A stretch of 64,000 bases of DNA from Sphingomonadales bacterium 39-57-19 (GCA_002282385.1 NCJG01000005.1:62001-126000); one strand, 5' to 3'; counted from the first letter of the stretch, positions 1-9,574 are shown. Program-made: numbers and translations. Notes: generated by a model from the sequence alone, not told the origin.

Positions 1-271
1 CGTAAAACGACCGGGCACCTTGCACTTTTTCAAGAACGACGGAGGCGATGACGACATCATCGAGAAATGCCGGCGTCCTGTAGGTAATTTCGTGCTTCAA
101 TGCGACCCACAGATATTTTGCAGCAGCCTCAGGCGGGGCAAGCTTGTGCCAATGTGCGAGCACCGCATCCTGCACCCAATTCAAATAACGCGCGTTATTC
201 ACGTGCCCCATGAAGTCGATGTCTGAAGGCAGTACGCCTATACGGTGAAGGTGGGAGAGCGCTTTTGTCAT
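1..271 (-). CDS. Hotdog-fold acyl-CoA thioesterase, C-terminus beyond window edge
   Basis: Reading the minus strand from the ATG at 271 gives about 90 residues, and the gene runs off the left edge. The N-terminal part carries the classic 4-hydroxybenzoyl-CoA/FadM-type thioesterase signature: DIDFMGHVNNARYLNW near residues 18-33 (Asp followed by GHVNNARY), then a strand with LKHEITYRTPAF. The family hydrolyses acyl-CoA thioesters as a cytosolic hotdog dimer. A GGAAG ribosome binding site lies just before the start. Substrate cannot be told from half a protein. It is divergent from the downstream plus-strand membrane protein gene. Confidence 0.82.
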   Translation of the reverse strand, partial: MTKALSHLHRIGVLPSDIDFMGHVNNARYLNWVQDAVLAHWHKLAPPEAAAKYLWVALKHEITYRTPAFLDDVVIASVVLEKVQGARSFY

Positions 272-405
272 GATGCTTCCAAGATAGTCGTAAGCCCGAA
301 AATTACATCCCCATTGCGGATTAAACCGGAACAAATAGATGCATTCGTCGCAAAAATTCTTGGCGATGACTTGCCGCGGGATTTTCCATTCCCCACATTA
401 TCGAC

Positions 406-747
406 ATGCGTGAATCTGGATGGACATATTGGCGACAAACCAACGCCTTTCGCTGGACGATGCTGACAATTGGGTGGGTATTGGTGCTGGGATCTCCTTT
501 ATTAGGCCCAATCCCCGGTCCAGGACCGCTGATCATTTTACCCATTGGCCTTGCGTTCATCCTGAAAAATTCGCTTTGGGCCAAAAAGCGCTATGCGCGG
601 CTGGCCCGGCGCCATCCCGAATATGGACAATGGGCCAATTGGGCACTGCGGCGGAGCAAGGTTACCGACCGTCCCGCGTTTCCGGATGTGAAAGGTGATT
701 TCATGCACCTGTTCCGCCGCGACGACATCGACATGAAAATGCCCTGA
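406..747 (+). CDS. Small PGPGW-family membrane protein
   Basis: 113 residues. A hydrophobic stretch from about residue 16 to 55 contains GPIPGPGPLIILPIGLAF, the hairpin-like motif of the PGPGW transmembrane family, followed by a basic cytoplasmic tail rich in Arg (KKRYARLARRHPEYGQW). The family is found widely in proteobacteria without an assigned reaction. It lies directly upstream of rpmH. The ATG at 406 has no strong ribosome binding site, but an in-frame stop at 367 leaves little room for another start. Identity of the family is by motif only. Confidence 0.7.
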   Translation: MRESGWTYWRQTNAFRWTMLTIGWVLVLGSPLLGPIPGPGPLIILPIGLAFILKNSLWAKKRYARLARRHPEYGQWANWALRRSKVTDRPAFPDVKGDFMHLFRRDDIDMKMP

Positions 748-753
748 CCTGTG

Positions 754-782
754 TTGACTTTTAGCCTTTCGGACCGTATCGG
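754..782 (+). promoter_or_regulatory. Probable rpmH promoter
   Basis: TTGACT at 754-759, a 17-base spacer and TATCGG at 777-782. The -35 is close to the sigma-70 consensus; the -10 is weaker, as is common in alphaproteobacteria. It would give a leader of roughly 75 bases before rpmH and drive the rpmH-rnpA-yidD-yidC-engB run. Inferred from sequence only. Confidence 0.5.
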
Positions 783-862
783 CCACTGCAACAGAAGCGG
801 TCGCTGCGCAGATTCGGCGGTCCTTTTCATTTCAAGACGCAAAAAATTTAAGGATTACAGTC

Positions 863-997
863 ATGAAGCGCACTTTTCAGCCGAGCAATCTCGTGCGTGC
901 CCGTCGCCACGGTTTTCGTCTCCGTATGTCAACCGCCGCTGGCCGCAACATCCTGAACGCACGTCGCGCACGCGGCCGCAAGAAACTGTCGGCTTAA
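863..997 (+). CDS. rpmH: 50S ribosomal protein L34
   Basis: 44 residues starting [19 protein letters not shown] and ending RGRKKLSA, the unmistakable short basic L34 sequence. L34 is a late-assembly protein of the large ribosomal subunit. The gene sits just upstream of rnpA (24 bases between stop and the rnpA ATG), the conserved arrangement in nearly all bacteria. An overlapping longer reading frame on the same strand that covers this gene is an upstream extension of rnpA and is not real. Confidence 0.97.
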   Translation: MKRTFQPSNLVRARRHGFRLRMSTAAGRNILNARRARGRKKLSA

Positions 998-1020
998 TCC
1001 CCGAGCAGGCGGACCGCGAA

Positions 1021-1356
1021 ATGCGCGGTTACAGCGTTATCAAAAAAAGGTCAGACTTTCTGGCCGCCAACCGGGGGAAGCGATATGCAACTCCCGGTTT
1101 TGTTTTGCTGGTTCGCGACAGACAGGACGACAGCCCTGCGATCCGGCTGGGCATCACCATCACCAAAAAAGTCGGTAACGCCGTCATCCGCAACCGCATG
1201 CGCCGCCGCTTTCGCGCGCTGGCGCACGAAATGCTCGCCGATAAGGGCAAGGCAGGCGCGGATCATATTCTAATCGGTCGCGACAGCGGCATCGAACGCG
1301 ATTTCGACGCCTTGCGGGCAGATATGGTCAAGGCGTTGGGGAAACTGTGCGCGTGA
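1021..1356 (+). CDS. rnpA: Ribonuclease P protein component
   Basis: 111 residues from the ATG at 1021. It carries the RnpA RNA-binding signature [16 protein letters not shown] near residues 57-72 and an early [14 protein letters not shown] segment. The protein partners the RNase P RNA in 5' maturation of tRNAs. The reading frame stays open further upstream, but that part overlaps rpmH in another frame, so the start at 1021 is preferred. The last 10 bases overlap the GTG start of yidD, indicating coupled translation in the rpmH-rnpA-yidD-yidC operon. Confidence 0.93.
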   Translation: MRGYSVIKKRSDFLAANRGKRYATPGFVLLVRDRQDDSPAIRLGITITKKVGNAVIRNRMRRRFRALAHEMLADKGKAGADHILIGRDSGIERDFDALRADMVKALGKLCA

Positions 1357-1565
1357 TCGCAAAGCTGCTCATCTTATGCGCGCGGGCTTGGCAAATCGGG
1401 CCGTCGCGCATTTTACCGCCAACCTGCCGGTACAGCCCCAGCTGCTCGGCCTATGCAATAACGGCACTTCAAAAGCATGGCGCAATTAAGGGTGGCTGGC
1501 TGGCCCTCAAACGGCTATTGCGCTGCCAACCTTGGGGCGGGCATGGATATGATCCAGTGCCATGA
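1347..1565 (+). CDS. yidD: Membrane protein insertion efficiency factor YidD
   Basis: 72 residues with the full family signature: [18 protein letters not shown] near residues 24-41 and the closing [14 protein letters not shown]. YidD is a small amphipathic protein associated with the inner membrane that aids YidC/Sec-dependent insertion. It starts at GTG 1347 inside the end of rnpA and lies 32 bases before the yidC GTG, matching the usual rnpA-yidD-yidC order. Confidence 0.93.
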   Translation: MRVIAKLLILCARAWQIGPSRILPPTCRYSPSCSAYAITALQKHGAIKGGWLALKRLLRCQPWGGHGYDPVP

Positions 1566-1597
1566 CGCCCAATTGATTGATTAACGGGGATTTACAC

Positions 1598-3367
1598 GTG
1601 GACGATAAACGCAACCTGATTTTTGCAGTCTTGCTGACAGGCCTTATCCTGTTCGGATGGCCTTATGTCGCCAGCTATTTCTTTCCAACCCCCGCCCCTG
1701 TGACCAGCAGCGCCACGACCGCCGCCAGCCCAGCTGGCGCAGCAACGTCTGACGTGCCAGTCGAGGCAGCACCTGCAAAAGCGCAGGCTGTTCCGCTGAG
1801 CAGCGCGCTTCAGTCAACAGCCCGCATCTTGGTGGAAACGCCAAAGTTGAAGGGCTCGGTCAATCTTGAAGGCGCAAAAATTGACGACCTGTTGTTGCTT
1901 ACCCACCGCACCGCACTCGCCAAGGATTCGGCTCCAGTGCGTCTGTTCGCACCATCGGGCACAAAAGATGCCTATTTTGCCCGCTTTGGTTGGGCTGGCA
2001 CAGGCGTAACGGTTCCTGATGATAAAACTGTGTGGACGCCAAGCGGCAACAAGCTGACGCCAACAACCCCCGTCACATTAAGCTGGACCAACACCCTTAA
2101 TCAGAAGTTCGATATCGTGCTGTCGATTGACGAAAACTACATGATTACCGCAAAGCAGACCTTCACCAATGGCGGCACTACCCCAGTTGAGATCGCGAAT
2201 TTTGCGCTGCTAAGCCGCACCGGGAAGCCTGCCGACGCGACATCTGGTGGTTCGATATTTACGCATATCCACATCGGCCCAATGGGCGTTTTTGACGAAA
2301 AGCCCAATTATGATTGGGGCTATGTCGACGTCGAAGAAAACAAAGGCGAAACATCATTCACCAGCACGGGTGGATGGCTTGGATTCACCGACAAATATTG
2401 GCTCGGCGCACTTATTCCGGACCAAAAGACGCCCGTATCGGCCAAATTCCGTGCCAGCGGCGATGTTTATCAGGCGCAAGTCATTCCAACACGCTACACC
2501 AGCGTTGCGCCCGGTGCGGTGCTCAACAACGGCTCGCGTCTGTTCGCTGGTGCCAAAGAGATGGCCGTTCTTGACGCCTATTCAAAGAAGCTCGGTATTC
2601 CCTATCTCGACTACGCCATTGATTGGGGCTGGTTCTGGTTCATCGCCATTCCGTTCTTCTGGATCCTGCATTGGCTGTTCGGCCTGTTCGGAAACTTTGG
2701 TTTAGCCATTATTGGCCTGACGATCATCGTTCGTGGTTTCATGTACCCTGTGGCGCAGAAGCAATTTGCGTCGATGGCGCAGATGCGTGCTGTTCAGCCC
2801 AAGCTGAAGGCCCTGCAAGAGCGTTGGAAGGATGACAAGCCACGGCTGCAGCAGGAAATGATGAAGCTGTACAAGGATGAAAAGGTAAACCCGCTCGCGG
2901 GCTGCCTGCCCATCTTGCTGCAGATTCCGATCTTCTTCGCGCTGTACAAAATTCTGCTGCTGTCGATCGAAATGCGTCACCAGCCGTTCGTGCTGTGGCT
3001 GAAGGATTTGTCGGCACCCGATCCGCTGACACCGATCAACCTGTTTGGACTGCTGCCCTTTGACCCGCCATCGTTCATTGCCATCGGCGTTCTGCCAATA
3101 TTGCTCGGCTTTACGATGTGGCTGATGCAGCGCCTGAACCCGCAACCTATGGATGAAGTGCAAAAGCAGGTATTCGCTGTGATGCCATGGTTCCTGATGT
3201 TCATCATGGCGCCATTTGCCGCTGGACTTCAGCTCTATTGGGTCATGTCGAACCTCGTGTCGATTGCACAGCAAAAGTGGCTCTATTCACGCCACCCGGC
3301 GCTGCGCGAGCAGATGGCGCGTGATGCGCAAGAGAAAGCGGCCGCGAAAGCCAAGGCGGGGTCGTGA
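1598..3367 (+). CDS. yidC: Membrane protein insertase YidC
   Basis: 589 residues when started at GTG 1598, giving the usual N-terminus (M)[12 protein letters not shown] with a GGGGA ribosome binding site a few bases upstream; an earlier in-frame TTG at 1577 is less likely. One N-terminal membrane segment (about 7-25), a large periplasmic beta domain to about residue 340, then the conserved five-helix insertase core including [10 protein letters not shown], whose Arg lies in the hydrophilic groove, and [18 protein letters not shown]. YidC inserts and folds inner-membrane proteins with or without SecYEG. The stop overlaps the engB GTG by four bases. Confidence 0.97.
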   Translation: MDDKRNLIFAVLLTGLILFGWPYVASYFFPTPAPVTSSATTAASPAGAATSDVPVEAAPAKAQAVPLSSALQSTARILVETPKLKGSVNLEGAKIDDLLLLTHRTALAKDSAPVRLFAPSGTKDAYFARFGWAGTGVTVPDDKTVWTPSGNKLTPTTPVTLSWTNTLNQKFDIVLSIDENYMITAKQTFTNGGTTPVEIANFALLSRTGKPADATSGGSIFTHIHIGPMGVFDEKPNYDWGYVDVEENKGETSFTSTGGWLGFTDKYWLGALIPDQKTPVSAKFRASGDVYQAQVIPTRYTSVAPGAVLNNGSRLFAGAKEMAVLDAYSKKLGIPYLDYAIDWGWFWFIAIPFFWILHWLFGLFGNFGLAIIGLTIIVRGFMYPVAQKQFASMAQMRAVQPKLKALQERWKDDKPRLQQEMMKLYKDEKVNPLAGCLPILLQIPIFFALYKILLLSIEMRHQPFVLWLKDLSAPDPLTPINLFGLLPFDPPSFIAIGVLPILLGFTMWLMQRLNPQPMDEVQKQVFAVMPWFLMFIMAPFAAGLQLYWVMSNLVSIAQQKWLYSRHPALREQMARDAQEKAAAKAKAGS

Positions 3368-4005
3368 GCGCGGATGTCATTGCGGGAATAGCAGAACCGA
3401 ACCGGATATTCTCCGGTCCGGTTACGTTCCTGAAATCAGCGCCGAAGCTTGAGTTTCTGCCGGACCCAACGGTCCCGGAAATCGCCTTTGCCGGTCGTTC
3501 TAACGTCGGCAAGTCCAGCCTGATTAATGCGCTGGTGAACCGCAACAACCTTGCGCGCGCGTCCAACACACCGGGCCGCACGCAAGAGCTGAACTTTTTC
3601 GATGTCGGTGAACCCGCGTTGTTCCGCATCGTCGACATGCCGGGCTATGGCTATGCCAAAGCCCCCATCAAGACGGTTCAGCAATGGCGTTATCTGATCA
3701 ACGACTATCTGCGTGGTCGCGCGGTGTTAAAACGTGTCTTCGTGCTGATCGACAGCCGCCATGGCATCAAAGAAGTCGACCATGAAATCATGAAAATGCT
3801 CGACGCGGCTGCCATCAGCTACCGGATTGTGCTGACCAAGACCGACAAGATCAAAGCGTCCGAACGCGAGGCGGTTGAGGTCGACACCATGGCAAAACTG
3901 CGCAAACATGTTGCTGCCTATCCAGAGCTTTCGGTAACATCTGCAGAGAAGCGCGGGGGCATTGATGAATTGCGCGCGGCTGTGTTGGAAGCCGTCGCTT
4001 CTTAG
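3364..4005 (+). CDS. engB: Ribosome biogenesis GTP-binding protein EngB/YsxC
   Basis: 213 residues with the G-domain motifs in order: [14 protein letters not shown] (G1, about residues 44-57), [11 protein letters not shown] (G2), DMPGYGYA (G3), LTKTDKI (G4) and TSAEKRGG (G5). EngB is an essential GTPase in 50S subunit assembly. It starts at GTG 3364, with GTGA overlapping the yidC stop, so translation is likely coupled. Its TAG stop lies inside a 17-base copy of a repeat end shared with an element near 46.5 kb. Confidence 0.95.
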   Translation: MSADVIAGIAEPNRIFSGPVTFLKSAPKLEFLPDPTVPEIAFAGRSNVGKSSLINALVNRNNLARASNTPGRTQELNFFDVGEPALFRIVDMPGYGYAKAPIKTVQQWRYLINDYLRGRAVLKRVFVLIDSRHGIKEVDHEIMKMLDAAAISYRIVLTKTDKIKASEREAVEVDTMAKLRKHVAAYPELSVTSAEKRGGIDELRAAVLEAVAS

Positions 4006-4018
4006 GGTCAGGACCTAT
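4002..4018 (+). repeat. 17-base copy of an inverted-repeat end, spanning engB stop and GST start
   Basis: TTAGGGTCAGGACCTAT matches, on the opposite strand, the outer end of the right arm of the element at 46542-46735. Here it supplies the engB stop (TAG) and AGGA a few bases before the GST ATG. Seventeen identical bases are not expected by chance in 64 kb. No second arm is visible nearby, so this may be a remnant. Confidence 0.6.
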
Positions 4019-4679
4019 GAAACTGATTATCGGAAACAAAGCCTATTCAAGCTGGTCGCTGCGCGGCTGGCTTGCAGCCAAGCAATCCGGGCTGCATTTT
4101 GATGAAATCATTGTTCCGCTGTTCGCCGACGGCTGGGAAGAGCGCAAACGCGAAGACGACCTTGCGCCATCATCGGGCAAGGTGCCGACCTTGTGGGATG
4201 GAGAGGCGGTAGTCTGGGACAGCCTTGCGATCATCGATTATCTCGCCGACAAGGTTGGGCGGGATCGCTTTTGGCCCAAGGACGAAGTCGCGCGCGGCAT
4301 GGCGCGCTCCATGGCGGCGGAAATGCATGCGGGCTATACCGCCCTGCGCCGCGAATGCCCGATGAATACGCGCAAGACCTTTCGCGACGTCACGATATCC
4401 GAAGAGACCCGGAAAGACGCGGTCCGCATATTGCAAACATGGGCCGAAGCCCGCTCGCGCTTTGGCAAAGACGGGCCATATTTGTTTGGCACATTCAGTG
4501 CAGCGGACATCATGTTCGCACCTGTCGTGACGCGTTTTGTGACCTATGGCTTCACCCTGCCCGGTTTCGCCGAAAGCTATGCAGAAACGATTATGGCGCA
4601 TCCGTGGATGGAAGAATGGTACGCTGCCGCCGCAGAGGAACCATGGACGATCCAGCGGATTGAGGACGCGGTTACTTAA
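4017..4679 (+). CDS. Glutathione S-transferase family protein
   Basis: 220 residues. The N-terminal thioredoxin-like domain begins MKLIIGNKAYSSWSLRGW, with the SSW Ser-rich pocket near residues 11-13 and the cis-Pro region SSGKVPTLWDGE near 53-64, followed by an all-helical C-terminal domain. Such GSTs conjugate glutathione to electrophiles or act as isomerases or reductases; the substrate cannot be read here. The ribosome binding site AGGA comes from the repeat end that also holds the engB stop. The stop overlaps the convergent cupin gene by 8 bases. Confidence 0.85.
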   Translation: MKLIIGNKAYSSWSLRGWLAAKQSGLHFDEIIVPLFADGWEERKREDDLAPSSGKVPTLWDGEAVVWDSLAIIDYLADKVGRDRFWPKDEVARGMARSMAAEMHAGYTALRRECPMNTRKTFRDVTISEETRKDAVRILQTWAEARSRFGKDGPYLFGTFSAADIMFAPVVTRFVTYGFTLPGFAESYAETIMAHPWMEEWYAAAAEEPWTIQRIEDAVT

Positions 4680-5136
4680 TCCGCTCCGTGGGATAAGGCG
4701 TCCCGTCTTTTTGGAAATAGCCCGCATCGCCGAATGTCATGTCGATATCAGCGTAGACACCGCCTGCACCGCGATCGCCAGCACCGATAGCGATGAAGAC
4801 ACAATCGCAATCGCTACGGTTAATCAGATGATGGCCGTTTGGTTCGCCCGCCGCCCACGCCGCGATGTCGCCTGCCCGCAGAAGCGTTTCGGTATCATCC
4901 TCAATCAACACGGCTTCGCCAGACAGCATGATGACGATTTCGTCTTCCTTATGGTGCCAGTGCCGGTGCGAAGACCATCCGCCTGGCTTAAGTACGACAT
5001 GACTTGCACCCAGTTGTGTAAGACCCGCTTCCGGTGCCAACCTTCGCCACCACCTGCCCTCAACTTCGCGGTCATATGGAGCGGGATACCCCGTTGCATT
5101 GCTTTGGGCGATTGCATCGAGGTTGAGTTTAGGCAC
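4672..5136 (-). CDS. Cupin-domain protein
   Basis: 154 residues. Single cupin barrel with motif 1 around residues 54-74 (SHRHWHHKEDEIVIMLSGEA, His-rich metal ligands and the downstream Glu) and motif 2 EPNGHHLIN near 96-104. Such proteins bind one metal ion; roles range from sugar isomerases to dioxygenases, and nothing in the sequence decides which. It is convergent with the GST and lies 9 bases downstream of aroC on the same strand, so it may be co-transcribed with it. Confidence 0.8.
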   Translation of the reverse strand: MPKLNLDAIAQSNATGYPAPYDREVEGRWWRRLAPEAGLTQLGASHVVLKPGGWSSHRHWHHKEDEIVIMLSGEAVLIEDDTETLLRAGDIAAWAAGEPNGHHLINRSDCDCVFIAIGAGDRGAGGVYADIDMTFGDAGYFQKDGTPYPTERIK

Positions 5137-5145
5137 AGGACACCC

Positions 5146-6222
5146 CTAGCCGCATTGTGCGCGGTGCAGCAGCTTCTGGTCAGCCAGCACGAGCGCCATC
5201 ATGGCCTCAACCACTGGCGTGCCGCGTATGCCCACGCAGGGGTCGTGGCGGCCCTTTGTGATGATGTCGGTCGCATCGCCGTCGCGGGTGACTGTTTCCA
5301 CGGGCGTGAGGATTGAGGAGGTCGGCTTGAACGCGACCCGCACCAGCACGGGTTGCCCTGTGGAGATACCACCGGCAATTCCGCCTGCATTATTCGCGAG
5401 GAATTCGGGATGGTTCGATCCTTCCGATGAAGGCCGCATGCGGTCGGCATTTTCTTCACCACGCAAACGCGCGGCGCCAAAGCCTGCACCAATTTCGACG
5501 CCTTTAACCGCGTTGATGCTCATCATCGCCGACGCCAATTCGCTGTCGAGTTTCGCATATAATGGTGCGCCCCAACCGGGTGGTACGCCGGTGGCGACGC
5601 ATTCAATGACGGCGCCCAGCGATGATCCCGCCTTGCGCGCCTCATCCACCAGTTTCTCCCAGCGACCGGCAGCAGCTTCGTCCGGGCAGAAAAACGGGTT
5701 TTTGTCGATCTGTGCGGCTTCAAAATTATTGCGATCGATGGCGTCGCCGCCAATTTCCGCAACATAAGCGATGATGTGTACATCAGGCATGACCGCCCTT
5801 GCCACCGCGCCGGCGGCCACACGAGCAGCGGTTTCACGCGCACTTGACCGTCCGCCACCGCGATAATCGCGAAAGCCATATTTTGCGTCATAGCTGTAAT
5901 CGGCATGACCGGGGCGATAGGCCTTGGCCACGTCAGAATAATCTTTGGACCGCTGGTCAACATTTTCAATCATCAGCGAAATCGGCGTTCCCGTGGTCCG
6001 GCCTTCAAAAACGCCCGACAAAATCCGTACGGCATCGGGCTCCTGCCGCTGCGTGGTGAAGCGCGACGTCCCCGGACGGCGCTTGTCCAAAAATGGCTGA
6101 ATGTCGGCTTCGGACAAAGCAAGTCCGGGAGGGCAACCATCAACCACTGCGCCAAGCGCTGGACCGTGGGACTCCCCCCACGTCGTGAAGCGAAAAACGC
6201 GTCCGAAAGTATTAAAGCTCAT
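5146..6222 (-). CDS. aroC: Chorismate synthase
   Basis: 358 residues starting [20 protein letters not shown], which contains the first family signature (GESHG). Also seen are the FMN-binding RPGHADYSY and the [16 protein letters not shown] signature near residues 119-134. The enzyme converts EPSP to chorismate, the last shared step of aromatic amino-acid synthesis, using reduced FMN. Length is normal for the family. It is downstream of fabI on the same strand with a 66-base gap. Confidence 0.97.
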   Translation of the reverse strand: MSFNTFGRVFRFTTWGESHGPALGAVVDGCPPGLALSEADIQPFLDKRRPGTSRFTTQRQEPDAVRILSGVFEGRTTGTPISLMIENVDQRSKDYSDVAKAYRPGHADYSYDAKYGFRDYRGGGRSSARETAARVAAGAVARAVMPDVHIIAYVAEIGGDAIDRNNFEAAQIDKNPFFCPDEAAAGRWEKLVDEARKAGSSLGAVIECVATGVPPGWGAPLYAKLDSELASAMMSINAVKGVEIGAGFGAARLRGEENADRMRPSSEGSNHPEFLANNAGGIAGGISTGQPVLVRVAFKPTSSILTPVETVTRDGDATDIITKGRHDPCVGIRGTPVVEAMMALVLADQKLLHRAQCG

Positions 6223-6288
6223 CTGCTGATTCCGACTTCTTCATATGTACCGAACGATAGTGCACCAACCCGTTGCGATGCCCCGCGA

Positions 6289-7119
6289 TCATTTTGTGGT
6301 GTCGATATCAGGAGCATCCTCCTGCTTCATGCCGACGGTGTGGTAACCCGCATCCACATGGTGGATTTCGCCGGTAACGCCTGCGCCCAGATCGGACAGA
6401 AAATACAACGACGACGCACCAACGTCATCAATGGTCACGTTGCGGCGCAGCGGCGTGTTCAGTTCATTCCATTTCAGGATATAACGGAAATCACCAATGC
6501 CCGACGCCGCGAGCGTCTTGATCGGTCCAGCCGATATCGCGTTCACGCGAATGCCCTGTGGCCCGACATCATTCGCCAGATATTTAACCGACGTTTCCAA
6601 TGCAGCCTTGGCCACGCCCATGACGTTGTAATGCGGCATGACCTTTTCTGCGCCGTAATAGCTAAGCGTCAGCATCGATCCGCCACCTTCACCGGTTTCG
6701 GGATCAAGCGGCTTCATCATCGCCGCAGCGCGCTTGGCAACGGCGGTAAAGCTGTAGACGCTGATGTTCATCGTCATCAGGAAGTCGTCCAAGCCTACGT
6801 CGAAATATTTGCCGCGCAGTGCTTCTTTGTTGGTGAAACCGATCGCGTGCACCACAAAATCAATATTGGGCCATTTGGCTGCCAGCGTGTCAAAAGCGCG
6901 GTCGAGATTGTCCATATCGGCAACGTCGCAATCGATGAGAAAGTCACAACCCAATTGTTCCGCCAATGGCCGAACGCGCTTTTCCATGACTTCGCCCTGA
7001 TAGCTGAACGCCAATTCCGCGCCTTCGGCATGCAAACGCTTCGCAATGCCCCACGCCAGAGATTTGTCATTGGCGAGCCCCATAATCAGCCCGCGTTTGC
7101 CCGCCATCAATCCTGTCAT
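6289..7119 (-). CDS. fabI: Enoyl-[acyl-carrier-protein] reductase (NADH) FabI
   Basis: 276 residues from the ATG at 7119, preceded by GAGG. Rossmann start with GLANDKSLAWGIAK, the FabI version of the nucleotide-binding loop, and the catalytic Tyr-Lys pattern in LSYYGAEKVMPHYNVMGVAK. It performs the final reduction in each cycle of type II fatty-acid synthesis. An ATG eight codons earlier (7143) is in frame, but the ribosome binding site favours 7119. The yihY-like stop is only 7 bases upstream, so the two are probably transcribed together. Confidence 0.96.
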   Translation of the reverse strand: MTGLMAGKRGLIMGLANDKSLAWGIAKRLHAEGAELAFSYQGEVMEKRVRPLAEQLGCDFLIDCDVADMDNLDRAFDTLAAKWPNIDFVVHAIGFTNKEALRGKYFDVGLDDFLMTMNISVYSFTAVAKRAAAMMKPLDPETGEGGGSMLTLSYYGAEKVMPHYNVMGVAKAALETSVKYLANDVGPQGIRVNAISAGPIKTLAASGIGDFRYILKWNELNTPLRRNVTIDDVGASSLYFLSDLGAGVTGEIHHVDAGYHTVGMKQEDAPDIDTTK

Positions 7120-7126
7120 AAAATCC

Positions 7127-8107
7127 TCATTCGTCAGGTGCATTTTGTTCCCGCTGCTTTAGTCCATTTTCATGGGCGTTGGCCAGCGCTGCGTTTAATT
7201 GGGCACCTGTCACCAATCCCAGCCCAATAAGATAGAAGAAAATGAGCGCCACCATGACACCGGCAAGGCTGCCATATGTCAGGTCATAATTAATGACGCT
7301 CGACAGGAAAACCGGCAAAAGCGCCGTGAGGCCAAGCCACCACATGCTCACCAAGGCTGGCCCTGGCCATTTGGGAAATGCGGATGACCGATATTTGGAC
7401 GGGGTTAGCCCCGCAAAGATGACATAGATTGCGACAAATAATGTAATGAATGGAATGATACGGCCCCACGCAAAATAGCCAGAAACCATCTGCGCGGTGG
7501 GAATGTATCGGTACACCAGATCCTCAACCGCGGTCACCACAACCTGCGCCGAAAAAGCGACCATCGCCAGAACAACGGACGCGATGATCGCGCCAAGCGA
7601 ACCCAATCGATAATGCCAGAACGCACGGCTGGGTGCCGCACCATATGACCGATACAGCACATCGCGAAAGGTTTCGATAAGGCTGGCCGCTGTCCAAAGA
7701 CTGACAGCAGCGCTTAGCCATAACAATGGCCCCGAGCGCGCGGTCATGGCGGACTCGATGGGTTCTTTAAGCGCGGCTCCGACACTTGGCGGGACAGTCA
7801 CGAAAAACGCTTCAATCAAGGCTAGGCCGGACTCGGTTTGTCCAACTGCGCCAGCGATGGCAGCGGCGACGACGCAGAACGCGAAAAGTGATACCAACGA
7901 CAGATATGCGAAATTGCCCGCGTGAATAAACCCGTCGCTATACACACCAACGGCGACACGCTTGGTCACTTCCACAACCTGACCCGTCAGCCCAAGGTGC
8001 GCAAACCATGTCGCTTCGCTTTCATCGGCATGTGCCGTCGCAGGAAGATGTGCCCGTGCCTCCGGTGACAGAGGCGAAATTTCAGACACCAAGATTTTCC
8101 CGGACAT
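7127..8107 (-). CDS. YihY/BrkB family inner-membrane protein
   Basis: 326 residues from the ATG at 8107. After a soluble N-terminal part come about six hydrophobic segments with family landmarks FRDVLYRSYG, FWHYRLGSLGAI, a Tyr/Trp-rich middle and YGSLAGVMVALIFFYLIGL near the C-terminus. This family (once mis-called RNase BN) has no firmly assigned transport substrate. The first 26 bases overlap the end of the dnaJ-like gene. A GTG at 8089 is an alternative start with GGGA upstream, so the exact N-terminus is uncertain. Confidence 0.85.
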   Translation of the reverse strand: MSGKILVSEISPLSPEARAHLPATAHADESEATWFAHLGLTGQVVEVTKRVAVGVYSDGFIHAGNFAYLSLVSLFAFCVVAAAIAGAVGQTESGLALIEAFFVTVPPSVGAALKEPIESAMTARSGPLLWLSAAVSLWTAASLIETFRDVLYRSYGAAPSRAFWHYRLGSLGAIIASVVLAMVAFSAQVVVTAVEDLVYRYIPTAQMVSGYFAWGRIIPFITLFVAIYVIFAGLTPSKYRSSAFPKWPGPALVSMWWLGLTALLPVFLSSVINYDLTYGSLAGVMVALIFFYLIGLGLVTGAQLNAALANAHENGLKQREQNAPDE

Positions 8108-8999
8108 TATTGTCCGACAGGACACCAGACAGACGCGCAAGTTCCGCGGGGTCCGATGGCAAGTGAATCATCAACGTGACCAATTGGTCGCCGCGTCCAC
8201 CGGATTTGGTTGTGAAGCCCCTACCCTTTATCCGCAGAACGGCACCGGAATTGGTACGCGGGGGGACGGTGAGCATGACTGCGCCATCGACGGTTGGAAC
8301 CTTCACCTTGCCGCCATCGACGGCTTCTTTGATCGAGATCGGCAGGTCAATCCGGATATGGTCGCCATCGCGAACCAAATCTGGGTGCTTACCAAGCTTC
8401 AGCGTGACCATGGCATCACCATTGCCGCCCGGCCCCGGCTGACCACGCCCCGGTATGCGGATTTGTTGTCCGGCAACAAGGCCCGCAGGCAGTTTGAACT
8501 CAACGGTCTTGCCATCGCCCAGCGTTATGCGCTGCGGCGCGAGCGTCGCCGCATCCGTGAAGGACACCAAATGTTCGTACGCAATATTCGCGCCCTTGGG
8601 TGGCGGCGCTTGCTGCGGACGTGGGCCAGCACCGGGACGGCCACCGCCGCCGCCAAACAAGCCATCAAAAATATCGCCAAGGTCAATGCCACCGCTGCCA
8701 AAGTCGAAATTGCCACCGCCGGGTCCACCTTGGCTATATCCGCCGCCGCCAAAGGGGTTGCCACCGGCAAAGCGGGGCTGGCCGTTTTCGTCTATTTCGC
8801 CGCGGTCAAATTGACCGCGCTTTTTGGGGTCCGATAACAAATCATACGCCTGCGTAATTTCGCTAAAGCGCTCCGAAGCTTTCGGATTGTCCTTGTTCTT
8901 GTCGGGATGCAATTCCTTCGCAAGCTTACGATAAGCGGATTTAATCGCTTTCTCGTCCGCGCCTTTGGAAACGCCTAATATCGAATAAGGATCAGCCAT
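8082..8999 (-). CDS. DnaJ/CbpA-type co-chaperone (no zinc finger)
   Basis: 305 residues. J domain at 3-68 with HPD at residues 31-33, a Gly/Phe-rich linker (about 77-130: GGNPFGGGGY, GGPGGGNFDFGSGG), then two C-terminal beta domains with the dimer end. There is no CxxCxGxG zinc region, so it is a type B (CbpA-like) Hsp40 that stimulates DnaK ATPase, not the main DnaJ. The ATG at 8999 follows GGGACAAG. Its stop lies inside the yihY-like gene start, suggesting translational coupling. Confidence 0.93.
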   Translation of the reverse strand: MADPYSILGVSKGADEKAIKSAYRKLAKELHPDKNKDNPKASERFSEITQAYDLLSDPKKRGQFDRGEIDENGQPRFAGGNPFGGGGYSQGGPGGGNFDFGSGGIDLGDIFDGLFGGGGGRPGAGPRPQQAPPPKGANIAYEHLVSFTDAATLAPQRITLGDGKTVEFKLPAGLVAGQQIRIPGRGQPGPGGNGDAMVTLKLGKHPDLVRDGDHIRIDLPISIKEAVDGGKVKVPTVDGAVMLTVPPRTNSGAVLRIKGRGFTTKSGGRGDQLVTLMIHLPSDPAELARLSGVLSDNNVRENLGV

Positions 9000-9055
9000 T
9001 CTTGTCCCTGTTTACCCTGCTTATCCGTCTTACATTGGTATTACAGTGCCCCAAG

Positions 9056-9523
9056 TCAACTCGGAAGCAGGGCGTTCGCGTGTTTTTTGCCGGTAATCTG
9101 GCGTAGCAGAAGATATAGCAGCAGGCCAATCGGCCCCGCCATCAACGTAAAGAACAATATGGGCACCTGAAGCCAGCGTGCAACATTGTGGTGATCTGCA
9201 TTTCGCGCAATCCAGATGCCGACAAACAAATCGAACGCCAAATAATGGATCCAGCCGATCGTTGCGCCGCCGGGCGAGTCAAACAGTGCCATGACCCCTT
9301 TTAAGGTCGTGAAGTCGGCAGGCGGGCGGCCTGCGGGACCGCCATCGGATAGAAATCCAGCCATCAACGGGATGATAAGGCCCGCATAGAGGCATGCGAG
9401 CAACACCGTTCCTGCGACAAATACATATGGCACGACCCGTTCGCGCTTTGGGGTGAAGGCCAAAACCACCCAAGCGAGCAGCGCCCACGCATTTGCGACA
9501 CCGAATATCATTTCCCAGTTCAT
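9056..9523 (-). CDS. ABA4-like (DUF4281) membrane protein
   Basis: 155 residues with four hydrophobic segments. Landmarks include WALLAWVVLAF, SPGGATIGWIHYLAFDLFVGIW, RNADHHNV and a closing MAGPIGLLLYLLLRQ, typical of the ABA4-like family named after a plant protein needed for neoxanthin synthesis. A role linked to carotenoids is conceivable, since sphingomonads are often pigmented, but no carotenoid gene is nearby. It lies upstream of the dnaJ-like gene on the same strand, divergent from pdxH. Confidence 0.75.
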   Translation of the reverse strand: MNWEMIFGVANAWALLAWVVLAFTPKRERVVPYVFVAGTVLLACLYAGLIIPLMAGFLSDGGPAGRPPADFTTLKGVMALFDSPGGATIGWIHYLAFDLFVGIWIARNADHHNVARWLQVPILFFTLMAGPIGLLLYLLLRQITGKKHANALLPS

Positions 9524-9574
9524 TTTATATTCTAGCCCCTTTTAACCCGCATCAGTCTAGCCTATCGGTTGGCT

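Noticed and set aside
751..1356. Long 201-residue plus-strand frame ending in rnpA
   Set aside because: The N-terminal 90 residues overlap rpmH in another frame and have no RnpA homology; the true start is ATG 1021.
2702..3274. 190-residue minus-strand frame
   Set aside because: Antisense to the strongly conserved yidC core; composition is typical of a shadow frame.
5905..7230. 441-residue plus-strand frame
   Set aside because: Lies across antisense aroC and fabI, both clear genes; no recognisable domain.
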